Assembly (NCBI GenBank): GCA_938003765.1
Contig: CALKYE010000166.1
Span: forward strand, 62,001 to 126,000
Length of the DNA: 64,000 nt
Direction of reading: 5' to 3'
Source: an uncultured Planctomycetia bacterium
GTDB taxonomy: Bacteria; Planctomycetota; UBA1135; GCA-002686595
In this document: in pieces, positions 11,676 through 20,346 of the stretch
Layout of the letters: each line of letters opens with the position of its first letter
How positions within the stretch are numbered: the first letter of the stretch is position 1
Position numbers and translations under genes: made by a program
Notes under the pieces: generated by a model
What the model was told of the DNA's origin: nothing
Database searches by the model: none
Seen by the model: the letters and a program-made list of their open reading frames with translations, nothing else

Positions 11676-11981
11676 ATGAACATCACCAGCGAATCCTCCC
11701 CCAACGGCGACAAGCTGACGATCCGCGTCGCCGGGCCCTTCGACTTCAAGTGCCACGCGGACTTCCGGCGCGCGTACGAGTCCAAGGCCACGCCGTCCCG
11801 TCAGATCGTCGTGGACCTGGGCGACGCGGAGTACATCGACAGCTCCGCGCTCGGGATGCTGCTGCTCCTGCGCGAGCACTCGGGCGGCGCGAATGCGTCG
11901 GTCACGATCACGAACGCGCGACCCGCAGTGGCGAAGATCCTCCGCGTGGCGAACTTCCACCAGCTCTTCGCCCTGTCGTGA
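11676..11981 (+). CDS. STAS-domain anti-anti-sigma factor
   Basis: A 101-residue single-domain protein of the SpoIIAA/RsbV family. The phosphorylatable serine motif is intact in EYIDSSALGMLLLL (about residues 49-62). In such systems the dephosphorylated protein captures the anti-sigma kinase. Its stop overlaps the GTG of the next gene, which carries both a PP2C phosphatase and a kinase-like HATPase domain, so substrate and modifying enzymes are translationally coupled. Confidence 0.92.
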   Translation: MNITSESSPNGDKLTIRVAGPFDFKCHADFRRAYESKATPSRQIVVDLGDAEYIDSSALGMLLLLREHSGGANASVTITNARPAVAKILRVANFHQLFALS

Positions 11982-13732
11982 GCTCCCAAGCGCACGTTTC
12001 CGGCGCGGGCCTCGATGCAGGCGCGCGCTCGGCGCGGGTGCTGGTGGTGGTGGCGGACGCCGCCGAACGCGAGCGCACCCGCGTCCTGCTCGAGCAATTC
12101 GGCTGCAAGGTCGCGTTGGCCGAGAGCGGCGAGGCCGGCGTCGCCGCCTTCGAGCGCAAGCGACCGGACTGCGTCCTCATCGACGCCCACCTGCCCGAAG
12201 AGAGCGGTCTGGCCGCCTGCGCCCGCATCAAGCAACTCGCGGGCGAGAGCTTCATTCCGATCCTGATGGTTGCGGCCGATCCGAGCGGGGAACTGCTCGT
12301 GCGCTGCGCCCAGGCCGGGGCCGACGAGTGCCTGCGCGCACCGGCGCCGGCGGAAGTGCTGCAGGCCAACGTGCGCGCGTGGCGCCAGATCGGCGAACTC
12401 CACGATCGACTGATGCGCCAGCACGAAGAGCTGCTCGCGTACCGCGCCGCGGCGCGCGAGGAGCAGCGCACGGCCAAGGCGCTCATGCACCACGTCATCC
12501 GGCGCGAGTCGTACTGCGCCGCCAACTTGCGCATGCTCGAGTCGCCGGCGGAGAACTATCACGGCGACATCGTGCTCTCGGCCTGGGGACCCGCAGGGCG
12601 ACAGCACGTGCTCGTGGGGGATTTCACGGGGCACGGCCTGCAAGCGGCGCTCGGCGCGCTGCCGGCGGCCGACATCTTCTATTCGATGACGCGCTCGGGC
12701 TTCGGCGTGGCCGACATCGTGCGCGAGCTCAACCGCAGGCTCCACAGCCTGTTCCCGCGCAACGTGTTCCTGTGCGCGTGCGCCATGGAGATCGACCACG
12801 TCGCCGGGACCATCGGCGCGTGGAACGGCGGGCTTCCGCCGGCCTTCGTCCGCGACGAGAACGGCGGGCTGCGACCGATCGAGTCGCAACACCTGCCGCT
12901 CGGCGTTCCGGCCCCGCGCGACTTCGACGACGGTCTGCAGTTCCTGCGCGTGCAGCGGACCGACCGCGTCTACGTGTACTCCGACGGTTTGACCGAGCAG
13001 CTCAACTCGCGCGGCGAGGCCTTCGAGGAGGAGCGGCTGCGCGCGATCCTCGGCGGTCGCGGCGACGCTGCGCTCGTGTTCGAGCGGCTCGAGATGGCGC
13101 TCTCGGCGCACCGTCGCGAACAGGCGCAGGGCGACGACATCACGTTGCTCGAGCTGCGCATCGACCCCAGCGTCGCGCCGCGCTTCGTGAGCGTCGCGCA
13201 GAGCGCGGGCGCGACGCGCGCGCCTCTGCGCTGGTCGTTCGAGGTTCGGCTCGACGCGGCGGCGCTGCGCGAGCTCGATCCGCGCCCGCTCCTGTTGCGC
13301 GCGCTGCACGAACTCCAGGGGCTCGACTCCCATCGCGACGCGCTGCACATGATCCTGAGCGAGCTCTACAACAACGCGCTCGACCACGGCGTGCTCAAGT
13401 GCGACTCGTCGCTCAAGAACGGCCCCGACGGCTTCGAAGCCTTCCAGCGCGAACGACAGCGTCGCTTGGAGAACCTCGAACGCGGCTCGATCTGGGTTCG
13501 GCTCGACCACGAGCCCGAGGCCGACGGCGGCGTGCTCCAAATCCGCGTGCGGGACGATGGGTCGGGCTTCGATCCCGCGCTCCTCACCCCGGCCGCGGCG
13601 AGCGCGACGCACGGACGCGGCCTCGCGCTGGTGCGGGCCTTCTGCGACAGCTTCGACATCGCCGACGGCGGTCGCATGGCCTGCGCGGTCTACCGCTGGC
13701 GGCAGAGCGAAGCCGATCAACGCGCCGCGTGA
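11978..13732 (+). CDS. Receiver - PP2C (SpoIIE/RsbU) - HATPase partner-switch fusion
   Basis: A 584-residue cytoplasmic regulator with three domains. Residues 19-125: response-regulator receiver with the phospho-acceptor D69 in VLIDAHLP, but the usual conserved Thr and Lys are replaced (A in LMVAA, A121 in ECLRAPAP). About 130-170: coiled-coil linker. 180-395: SpoIIE-type Ser phosphatase with metal ligands in VGDFTGHG, YSDGLTE and GDDITLLE. 430-580: GHKL ATPase of the RsbW type with N-box SELYNNALDH, G1 DDGSGFD and G2 GRGLALV. It should dephosphorylate, and perhaps rephosphorylate, the STAS protein encoded just upstream. GTG start at 11978 overlaps the STAS stop (GTGA). Confidence 0.9.
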   Translation: MSSQAHVSGAGLDAGARSARVLVVVADAAERERTRVLLEQFGCKVALAESGEAGVAAFERKRPDCVLIDAHLPEESGLAACARIKQLAGESFIPILMVAADPSGELLVRCAQAGADECLRAPAPAEVLQANVRAWRQIGELHDRLMRQHEELLAYRAAAREEQRTAKALMHHVIRRESYCAANLRMLESPAENYHGDIVLSAWGPAGRQHVLVGDFTGHGLQAALGALPAADIFYSMTRSGFGVADIVRELNRRLHSLFPRNVFLCACAMEIDHVAGTIGAWNGGLPPAFVRDENGGLRPIESQHLPLGVPAPRDFDDGLQFLRVQRTDRVYVYSDGLTEQLNSRGEAFEEERLRAILGGRGDAALVFERLEMALSAHRREQAQGDDITLLELRIDPSVAPRFVSVAQSAGATRAPLRWSFEVRLDAAALRELDPRPLLLRALHELQGLDSHRDALHMILSELYNNALDHGVLKCDSSLKNGPDGFEAFQRERQRRLENLERGSIWVRLDHEPEADGGVLQIRVRDDGSGFDPALLTPAAASATHGRGLALVRAFCDSFDIADGGRMACAVYRWRQSEADQRAA

Positions 13733-13827
13733 GCCCTGCGCGAGCGCCGCGCGCGCTCGAGCTCGCGGACGAACTCGCCATTCCGCGCTTGCGTTGCGCG
13801 CGCGCCCGCCGTCAAGCTCTCGCCGCC

Positions 13828-14406
13828 ATGGAGGGGCCGCTCGACGACGACGCGCAGTTGTGGGAGCTGGCGCGCACCGCGGGCGAGCCGCGCGAACGCC
13901 TGGCCGCGCTCGCGCACACGCTGTGTCGCGCCGAGCTCACGCGCCGCGGCGCGTCGCCGACCGACCTCGAAGACCTGGCGCAGGAAGCGGTGCGCTCCAC
14001 GCTCGCGTACATCGCGCGCGGGGCGCCGCCTCCGCGGGATTTGCGCGCTTTCCTGAAATACCGCGCGTGGGGCGTCCTCTCCGACCATCGCAAACTCCTC
14101 CGCGCCCGCCCCGTGCAAGACCTCCACGCCGTTCTCGATCCGCCGCGCGACCGCGCGAGCGGACCGCGTGAGGCTCTGGCGCAGCGTCAGATGCTCGCCG
14201 CGCTCGCCGATTGCCGGGCGCGACTGAGCGACGAGCAGCGCAGCACGCTCGAGCTGCGCTATGAAGCGGGGCTGGAGGGCGAGGCCATCGCCGCGCGCCT
14301 GGGAGTGCACCGCAACACCGTCCACGTGCGCGTGCACCGCGCGCTGATCGCGCTGCGCGAGTGCCTGCAGCGCAAAGGGCTCGTAGCGGAGGACCTGAGC
14401 GAATGA
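13828..14406 (+). CDS. ECF-type RNA polymerase sigma factor
   Basis: A 192-residue sigma-70-family protein with region 2 in the first half (LEDLAQEAVRSTLAY, LRAFLKYRAWGVLSDHR) and a region 4 helix-turn-helix near the end (LSDEQRSTLELRYEAGLEGEAIA read in two parts, then RLGVHRNTVHVRVHRAL). ATG 13828 gives a typical ECF length; an in-frame GTG at 13729 overlapping the previous stop as GTGA would add 33 Arg/Ala-rich residues and cannot be excluded. The stop overlaps the anti-sigma start (ATGA). The S8 protease gene 15471 lies downstream and is a plausible target. Confidence 0.9.
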   Translation: MEGPLDDDAQLWELARTAGEPRERLAALAHTLCRAELTRRGASPTDLEDLAQEAVRSTLAYIARGAPPPRDLRAFLKYRAWGVLSDHRKLLRARPVQDLHAVLDPPRDRASGPREALAQRQMLAALADCRARLSDEQRSTLELRYEAGLEGEAIAARLGVHRNTVHVRVHRALIALRECLQRKGLVAEDLSE

Positions 14407-15329
14407 ACGTGCGCCCGGAGGATCGTGGCGAGCGCGGATGGAGCGAGGCCGACCGCGCGAAGTGCGTGGCGTACATCGACGGGCTGCTCGACCAGCGCGA
14501 GCAGCTCGAGTTCGAACGGCGCCTGGCGGAGGATCCGGCGCTGGCCGAGCGCGTGCGCGCGCTGCTGGAGACCGACGAGCTGTTGCGCGGCGCCAAGGCG
14601 CAGACCGCGGCGCTCGGCGCGCGCGCCAACGCGCGGCGGCCGCTGGTGTGGGCCGCTTCGCTCGCCGCGGCCGCGGCGTTGCTCGTGTGGCTCGGAGTTC
14701 AGCTCGTGCGTCGCCCGACGACGCCGAGCTTCCAGGTCGCGCTGGCGCCGAGCTTCGAGGCCGGCCGCGAGTACGCCGCGAGCGTGGCGCAGCTCGAAGG
14801 GCTGGTCGCGCGTGGCGTGGAGACGCTGCGAGGCGACACGGCGGTGGAGAACGTCACTCCCGAGCGCTTCGTCGAGGTCGCGCGCGAGGCGGAGCTCGAG
14901 GAAGCGAATCGCCGCTTGAGCGACGCGCGTCTCGCGCAGGTGCGCGCGGGCTACTTCGTGTTGCCGCTGCGCCTGGAGCGCGCGAGCGACGTGCTGGTCT
15001 TCGCAGCGCGGCCCGGTGAGCCGTTCGAGCTCCTGCACCCCTCCGACGGATCGCGCCAGGCCGCGCGGCTCCCGGCGGGGATGCACGTACTGCCCGGCGA
15101 GCGCTTCGTCCTCGCGGGCGAGGGCGATGCGGTGCGCGTGCGCTACCAGCGCGGCTTCCTCACGCCGTTGGGCGCGCCCGAGTTGCGCGTGCTCGTGGCG
15201 GCGCGCGCCGCGGAGACGGGCGATGCGCCGTCGATTGCACCCACACAGCTCGAGCCCGCAGCCTTGCGCCGCGCGCTCGAAGACGCCGGCTTCGCGTGGC
15301 GCGAGCTGTCGGTCGGCGAGCCTCGCTGA
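14403..15329 (+). CDS. Membrane-anchored anti-sigma factor
   Basis: A 308-residue single-pass membrane protein. Residues 13-62 form the helical N-terminal domain common in planctomycete-type anti-sigma factors (YIDGLLDQREQLEFERRL, then repeated LAEDPALAERVRALLETDE). A transmembrane segment spans about 81-101, leaving an extracytoplasmic domain of about 200 residues with no recognised fold. Its ATG overlaps the sigma-factor stop, the usual arrangement for a cognate pair. The ligand or protease controlling it is unknown. Confidence 0.8.
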   Translation: MNVRPEDRGERGWSEADRAKCVAYIDGLLDQREQLEFERRLAEDPALAERVRALLETDELLRGAKAQTAALGARANARRPLVWAASLAAAAALLVWLGVQLVRRPTTPSFQVALAPSFEAGREYAASVAQLEGLVARGVETLRGDTAVENVTPERFVEVAREAELEEANRRLSDARLAQVRAGYFVLPLRLERASDVLVFAARPGEPFELLHPSDGSRQAARLPAGMHVLPGERFVLAGEGDAVRVRYQRGFLTPLGAPELRVLVAARAAETGDAPSIAPTQLEPAALRRALEDAGFAWRELSVGEPR

Positions 15330-15470
15330 GCGCTGCGCGAGCGGCGCGGACACGCGCCCCTGGTTTTCTGCAATTCGGGATGGGCGCCAGGACGCACACG
15401 TCCTCTCGGAGAGCCCCGCGCGCAGATTTGGGCGCGCCTTCGCTCTCCGTTCCGCTCCGAGGCATCCGCC

Positions 15471-18400
15471 ATGCGATCGTCCCGTCTCATTGCACTGTTC
15501 GTCGTCTCTCTCTGCGCCAGCGCTGCTGGCCAGTCCTCGTCACTCTCGCCGTCGAATGAAGCTCGTCCGGCGCCCGCCGACGTCGAGCGCATCGAAGGCT
15601 CGCCCGGGCTCGACGGCGGCGCCGCGCCCGCGCTCGACGTCGCGCTCGACGACGTCGCACCGGGCGCCGGCGATGGCGAGAACAAGTTCGGCGCGTCGCC
15701 GCACTACCTCGGTTTCGTCGCGTCGAACTACTACCCGCCCGCGGACGAGCGCGTCGATCCGCTGCTCCTCTCGCAGGTGCGGCTGACGCCCGCCGACGGA
15801 CGGCCGGCGCCGACCAGCTACGCCTTCGTGATGTTCCAGGCGCGCATCACCGACGAGCGCCTCGCCGTGCTCGAAGCGCTCGGCTGTCGCGTGCTCGGCC
15901 GCCATCCGTTCTACGCCGTCAAGGTCGCGCTCCCGCCCGAGCGCATCGACGAGGTTGCGGCGCTCGAGTTCGTGCGCTGGATCGGCGCGCCGCGCGGCGA
16001 GCAGAAGCTCCATCCCTCGCTGCTGCGCCGCGCGCAACTCGCCGGCGATGGCGAGCTGCTGGAGATGTACGTGAGCGTGTACGAGTCGGACCTGTGCGAG
16101 GCGTCGCGCGAGGAGATCACCGCGCTGCCGCAAGAGGTCGGGCCCGGCCAGCCGCCCAGCGAGGGCGATGCGAGCTACGCCGCACGCGCCGTGCGCTCGA
16201 ACGGCTGGCAGCAGCGCGCGCTCGAGGAGCTGGGCCTCGAGGTCGGCGTGTACGACGACGCTCGTCGCACGTTCCGCGTGGCCGCGGGCGTCGGCGTTCT
16301 CGAACAGCTCGCGCAGCTCGACTTCGTGCAGTTCGTCGAGGAAGTCCCGCTCGCGCGGCCGATGCACGACGAGTCGATGGCCATGATCATGGCCGACAGC
16401 TCGCGCTACTACGTCAACGGCAACACCAACATCGCCGTGACCGTCGGTGAGCTCGACAGCGGCATCTCCACGGCGCACTGGGACCTCGCCTTCCACCTCA
16501 ACGGCATCGGCTGGGACTTCTCCGGCGCCGGCACCGGAGCGTGGGTCGATCCGTGCGGACACGGAACGCACGTGTGCGGAACCATGGCCGGCGACGGAAC
16601 GGTCGACGGCGCGAAGCGCGGCGCGGCGCCGGGGCTGGGCGCGAACGGCGCGGTGGGACGGTTCTTCAACGCGCGCATCTTCATGGGCTGCGGAACGCAG
16701 GCCGTGGACTTCGCGGGCGCGATGAGCGTGATGCGCAGCGACTACCAGAGCAACCCGCGTCCGATGGTGGTCAACAACTCGTGGGGCAGCTCGCCCTCGG
16801 GCGGCGCGTGGACCGGCAGCGAGTACGACGCGCGCATCCTCGACGACGAGGTCTACTGGCAGAACCAGCTCTACGTGTTCGCGGCGGGCAACGACGGTCC
16901 GACGAGCGGCACGGTCGGGCTGCAAGCTGGCGCGAAGAACGCCTTCGCGGTGGGCAGCGTCGACAACTACCGCTCGGGCTCGAACTACCCGGGCGTGCTG
17001 TCGAGCTTCTCGAGCCGCGGTCTGATGGCGGACCTGCGCTGGAAGCCCAACGCCGTCGCCCCCGGCGGCTGGATCCGCTCGCTGCAGTCGGGCGGCAACG
17101 GCTACGTGTACTCGGGCGGAACCAGCATGGCCGCGCCGCACGTCAGCGGCGTCGCCGCGCAGATGTGCGACACGCACGCGTTCCTGCGCAACGCGCCCGC
17201 GCGGCTCGCGTCGACGCTGATGGCGAGCGCCGTCACCAAGGACAACGCGGTGATCGTCGACCACTCGAGCTCGCACCTGAGCACCTACGGCGCGGGACGC
17301 GTCGAGGCCTTCCACGCCAACTTCTCCAGCCAGGCTGCCGGCTGGACGAACTGGGGCTTCTCGCTCGGCGCCGGACAGGGAACGTTCGGCGACATCTACG
17401 TGCCCGCGGGCTGCGCGCGCGTGGTGTTCGTGATGAGCTGGAACGAGCAGGCGAGCTCCGCCGGCGCCTCGCAGGCGGTGGTGAACGACTGGGACCTGTA
17501 CATCGACCGCGAGCCCTTCACCGCCGGCACGAACACTGGCGAGTACAACGCGGGTCTGCCCAGCCGCAACAACCACGAGCTGCGCACGATCGAGAATCCG
17601 CCGGCGGGTTGGTATCGCTGGAAGGCGCACCCGTACAGCGCCACGACGGCGGGCAAGTTCGGCGTGACGACGTTCCTCGTCTACAGCTCGACGACGCCCA
17701 ACATCAGCCTGCAGGTCGGTCAGAGCTCGAACGCCGCGCTGCCCGGACAGGACGTCACGTTCACCGCCTCGGTGACGAGCCCCAGCTACGTCGCGTCCGC
17801 CACGCACCTCGAGGTCGACCCGCTCGGCGGCTCGGTGAACGACGCGTGGCGCTACCTCAACGACGGCGCCTACGACGACCTCGCTGACAACGTGGACGGT
17901 CGCTACGAGTGCCAACTCGGCGACATCCTCCAGGGCAACTCGCGCTCGGCGTACTTCAACGCGCGCTGGTGGACCGACGGCTGGAAGCAGTTCGACACGA
18001 GCGCCTACTCCGACAACACCGGCTTCCGCTACGCGACGAACTACGTGCTCGTCGACGGCACGCCTCCGAGCGAGCCCGCCAACGTCGCTTCCACGACGCA
18101 TCCCGTGAATGCGTGGAGCTGCGAGAGCAACGTGCAGTTCCAGTGGGACGACTCGTTCGACGCGGGCGTGGGAGTGGCCGGCTACTCGTACGAGTTCGAC
18201 CAGGTGCTCGACACGATCCCCGACACCGCGCCCGAGATCGCGATCCCGATCGCCAGCGTGCACGCGCCCGATTCACTGGCCACGTACTACTTCCACGTAC
18301 GCGCCATCGATGCGCTCGGCAACGCCAGCACCACGGTCCACGTCGGCCCGTACTCGGTGATGACCGCCGGGGGCTGGTCCTTGTGCGCGCCCAAGCTGAA

Positions 18401-18788
18401 CAGCCAGTTCTGCCTGCCGACGATGTCGATGACCGGACGCCTGAGCGCCACGGGCCAGGACGACCTGCATCTGCTCGCGAGCAACGTGATCAACAACAAG
18501 TCGGGTCTGTTGTTCTGGGGCTTCGCGGAGACCGCGCAACCCTTCCAGGGCGGACTCAAGTGCGTCGCGCAGCCGACGATTCGCACGGGGCTCCTCGCCT
18601 CGGGCGGCAACGCGGGTCCGAACGACTGCTCGGGCGTGTTCGACTTCGCCTTCACGCGCGCCTACGCCAACGCGAGCGGCTTCAACGCGCCGGGCAGCGT
18701 GATCTTCGCGCAGTACTGGTACCGCGATCCGGGCGACAGCTTCGGCACGGGCCTGAGCGACGCGATGGCGGTCGTGATGTGCGAGTAG
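15471..18788 (+). CDS. Secreted S8 (subtilisin-family) protease, paralogue 1
   Basis: An 1105-residue exoenzyme. Signal peptide 1-20. The block LGFVASNYYPPADERVDPLL (79-98) opens a propeptide region of two similar I9-like units (about 115-180 and 240-290). The catalytic domain carries D329 (GELDSG), H364 (CGHGTHVCG), the oxyanion Asn in AAGNDG (474) and S552 (GGTSMAAPHVSG), so the triad is intact. Beta-rich modules follow, one ending near 865 with DGTPPSEPANVAS-like linkers, then a Cys-containing C-terminal module from about 977 (CAPKLNSQFCLP, GLLFWGFAE, PFQGGLKCV). GAGG lies eight bases before the ATG. It follows the ECF/anti-sigma pair and ends at a hairpin. Confidence 0.92.
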   Translation: MRSSRLIALFVVSLCASAAGQSSSLSPSNEARPAPADVERIEGSPGLDGGAAPALDVALDDVAPGAGDGENKFGASPHYLGFVASNYYPPADERVDPLLLSQVRLTPADGRPAPTSYAFVMFQARITDERLAVLEALGCRVLGRHPFYAVKVALPPERIDEVAALEFVRWIGAPRGEQKLHPSLLRRAQLAGDGELLEMYVSVYESDLCEASREEITALPQEVGPGQPPSEGDASYAARAVRSNGWQQRALEELGLEVGVYDDARRTFRVAAGVGVLEQLAQLDFVQFVEEVPLARPMHDESMAMIMADSSRYYVNGNTNIAVTVGELDSGISTAHWDLAFHLNGIGWDFSGAGTGAWVDPCGHGTHVCGTMAGDGTVDGAKRGAAPGLGANGAVGRFFNARIFMGCGTQAVDFAGAMSVMRSDYQSNPRPMVVNNSWGSSPSGGAWTGSEYDARILDDEVYWQNQLYVFAAGNDGPTSGTVGLQAGAKNAFAVGSVDNYRSGSNYPGVLSSFSSRGLMADLRWKPNAVAPGGWIRSLQSGGNGYVYSGGTSMAAPHVSGVAAQMCDTHAFLRNAPARLASTLMASAVTKDNAVIVDHSSSHLSTYGAGRVEAFHANFSSQAAGWTNWGFSLGAGQGTFGDIYVPAGCARVVFVMSWNEQASSAGASQAVVNDWDLYIDREPFTAGTNTGEYNAGLPSRNNHELRTIENPPAGWYRWKAHPYSATTAGKFGVTTFLVYSSTTPNISLQVGQSSNAALPGQDVTFTASVTSPSYVASATHLEVDPLGGSVNDAWRYLNDGAYDDLADNVDGRYECQLGDILQGNSRSAYFNARWWTDGWKQFDTSAYSDNTGFRYATNYVLVDGTPPSEPANVASTTHPVNAWSCESNVQFQWDDSFDAGVGVAGYSYEFDQVLDTIPDTAPEIAIPIASVHAPDSLATYYFHVRAIDALGNASTTVHVGPYSVMTAGGWSLCAPKLNSQFCLPTMSMTGRLSATGQDDLHLLASNVINNKSGLLFWGFAETAQPFQGGLKCVAQPTIRTGLLASGGNAGPNDCSGVFDFAFTRAYANASGFNAPGSVIFAQYWYRDPGDSFGTGLSDAMAVVMCE

Positions 18789-18813
18789 CGAAGCGCTAGC
18801 GGTTGTGCGCGCG

Positions 18814-18843
18814 GGGCGGCTCGAGCGAAGGCTCGGGTCGCCC
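18814..18843. terminator. 13-bp hairpin between convergent genes
   Basis: GGGCGGCTCGAGC, loop GAAG, GCTCGGGTCGCCC: 13 pairs including two G-T pairs. It sits in the 71 bases between the S8 protease 1 stop and the convergent metallo-beta-lactamase stop, so it could serve both. No T tract follows. Confidence 0.6.
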
Positions 18844-18859
18844 TGCGCCGTTCACGGAG

Positions 18860-20338
18860 TCACACGCGCCACGCGCGCGCATCGCGCGGACACTCGACGC
18901 GCGCGAAGCCCGCATCGCGCAACGCTCGCGCCAGCGGGAGCCGCTGATCGTTCTCGCCGTGGATCAGGAACAGCGTCTCCACTTCGCCCGCGAGCGGCGC
19001 GAGCGCCTCGAGCAGTCCGTCGCGATCGGCGTGCGCGGAGAAGCCGTTCATGGTCGTGATGCGCGCGCGCACGTCGTACGAGAAGCCCAGGATGTTGACC
19101 TGCTTCTCGCCGTCCACGAGCTTGCGGCCCAGCGTGCCGCGCGCCTGGTAGCCGACGATCGCGATCTCCGTCTCGGGGCTCGAGATGCCCCAGGCGAGGT
19201 GGTGCAGCACGCGCCCGGATTCCATCATCCCCGAGGCCGACACGATCACGACCGGCCCGTGGTCGCGGTTGAGCGCCTTCGAGTCGTCGACCGTTTCGGT
19301 GAACGAGACGTGCAGGCGTTTCGACGCGCCGCTCTGCACGCGCTCGATGCGCGCCAGCGCTTCGCGATCGAAGCATTCGGGGTGCGCGGCGACGATCTCG
19401 GTGGCGCGCTTGGCCAGCGGACTGTCGACCACGACGCGCAGCGCGGGGCCGCGGCGGCGCTCGAAGATCGTCTCGAGCACGTACAGCACGTGCTGCGTGC
19501 GGCCGACGGCGAAGGCCGGGATCAGCAGCTTGCCGCGACCGCGCCGCATCAGCCGTTCGACGGCGGCCTCGAGCTGCGACTCGGTGTCGTCGAGCGCCGG
19601 ATGGCGTCGATCGCCGTAAGTGCTCTCGGAGATCATCACGTCGCCGGCGCGCAGCGGCTCGGGATCGCGCAGGATCGGCTGAGCGCGGCCCCAGTCGCCG
19701 GTGAACACCAGCCGACGGACCCCGCTGCGTTCGCGCACCTCCAGCTCGACCCAGGTCGATCCCAGGATGTGTCCCGCGTCGTGCAACCGCACCCGCACCT
19801 GCGCGCCGATCGCGAACCACTCGCCGCAGGCGTGCGGCTTGAAGCGCTTCATCGTCGCGCGCACGTCGTCCTCGAGGTACAGCGGCGCGAACTCGCGCTT
19901 GCCGAGGTTCGACACGCCGCGCGAGGGCGGCTGGTTCGCGCGCGGCTTCCAGCGGCCGGCGTCGTCGACGCGCTGGCCGCGCACGTGCTCGATCAAGCGC
20001 TGGCGGCTCAGATACTCCGCGTCGCGCAACTGGATCATCGCCGAGTCGCTGAGCATCGCGTCGCACAGATCGCGCGTCGCGGCGGTGGCGTGAATCGGTC
20101 CCTTGAAGCCGCGCTGCACGAGCAGCGGGAGGCGGCCGGAGTGATCGATGTGCGCGTGGCTGAGCACCACCGCGTCGACGGCGCGCGCGTCGAAGCCCAG
20201 CTTCAAGTTGCGCGCGTACGTCTTGGCGCGCCGGCCCTGGAACAGTCCGCACTCGAGCAGGATCGTCTTCCCGCCGGCGCGCAGGAGGTGGCAGGAACCT
20301 GTCGTCTCTCCGCTGGCGCCGTGGAACTCGAGCTCCAT
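18860..20338 (-). CDS. Metallo-beta-lactamase / beta-CASP RNase-like protein
   Basis: A 492-residue protein of the CPSF73/YSH1-like group of RNA-processing nucleases. The metal site is seen as SHAHIDHSG (H61, H63, D65, H66), LHDAGHILGS and FTGDWG; beta-CASP features include VDSPLA, VSASGMMESGRVLHHL, and the C-terminal GFSAHADRDGL and LIHGENDQR. It lacks a signal peptide, so it should be cytoplasmic. The substrate is presumed to be RNA from the family; this is not visible in the sequence. It begins eight bases after the sigma-factor gene, forming a two-gene operon. The C-terminal residues after IHGEND form the usual KH-like RNA-specificity part. Confidence 0.9.
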   Translation of the reverse strand: MELEFHGASGETTGSCHLLRAGGKTILLECGLFQGRRAKTYARNLKLGFDARAVDAVVLSHAHIDHSGRLPLLVQRGFKGPIHATAATRDLCDAMLSDSAMIQLRDAEYLSRQRLIEHVRGQRVDDAGRWKPRANQPPSRGVSNLGKREFAPLYLEDDVRATMKRFKPHACGEWFAIGAQVRVRLHDAGHILGSTWVELEVRERSGVRRLVFTGDWGRAQPILRDPEPLRAGDVMISESTYGDRRHPALDDTESQLEAAVERLMRRGRGKLLIPAFAVGRTQHVLYVLETIFERRRGPALRVVVDSPLAKRATEIVAAHPECFDREALARIERVQSGASKRLHVSFTETVDDSKALNRDHGPVVIVSASGMMESGRVLHHLAWGISSPETEIAIVGYQARGTLGRKLVDGEKQVNILGFSYDVRARITTMNGFSAHADRDGLLEALAPLAGEVETLFLIHGENDQRLPLARALRDAGFARVECPRDARAWRV

Positions 20339-20346
20339 CGCGTGGG

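Noticed and set aside
15540..18263. Very long open frame on the minus strand opposite S8 protease 1 (similar ones at 21176-24217, 30534-33722, 34295-37942 and 49391-53416)
   Set aside because: Composition is Arg/Ala/Val/His-heavy without domains, and each lies exactly opposite a recognisable gene; at this GC content such mirror frames arise automatically.
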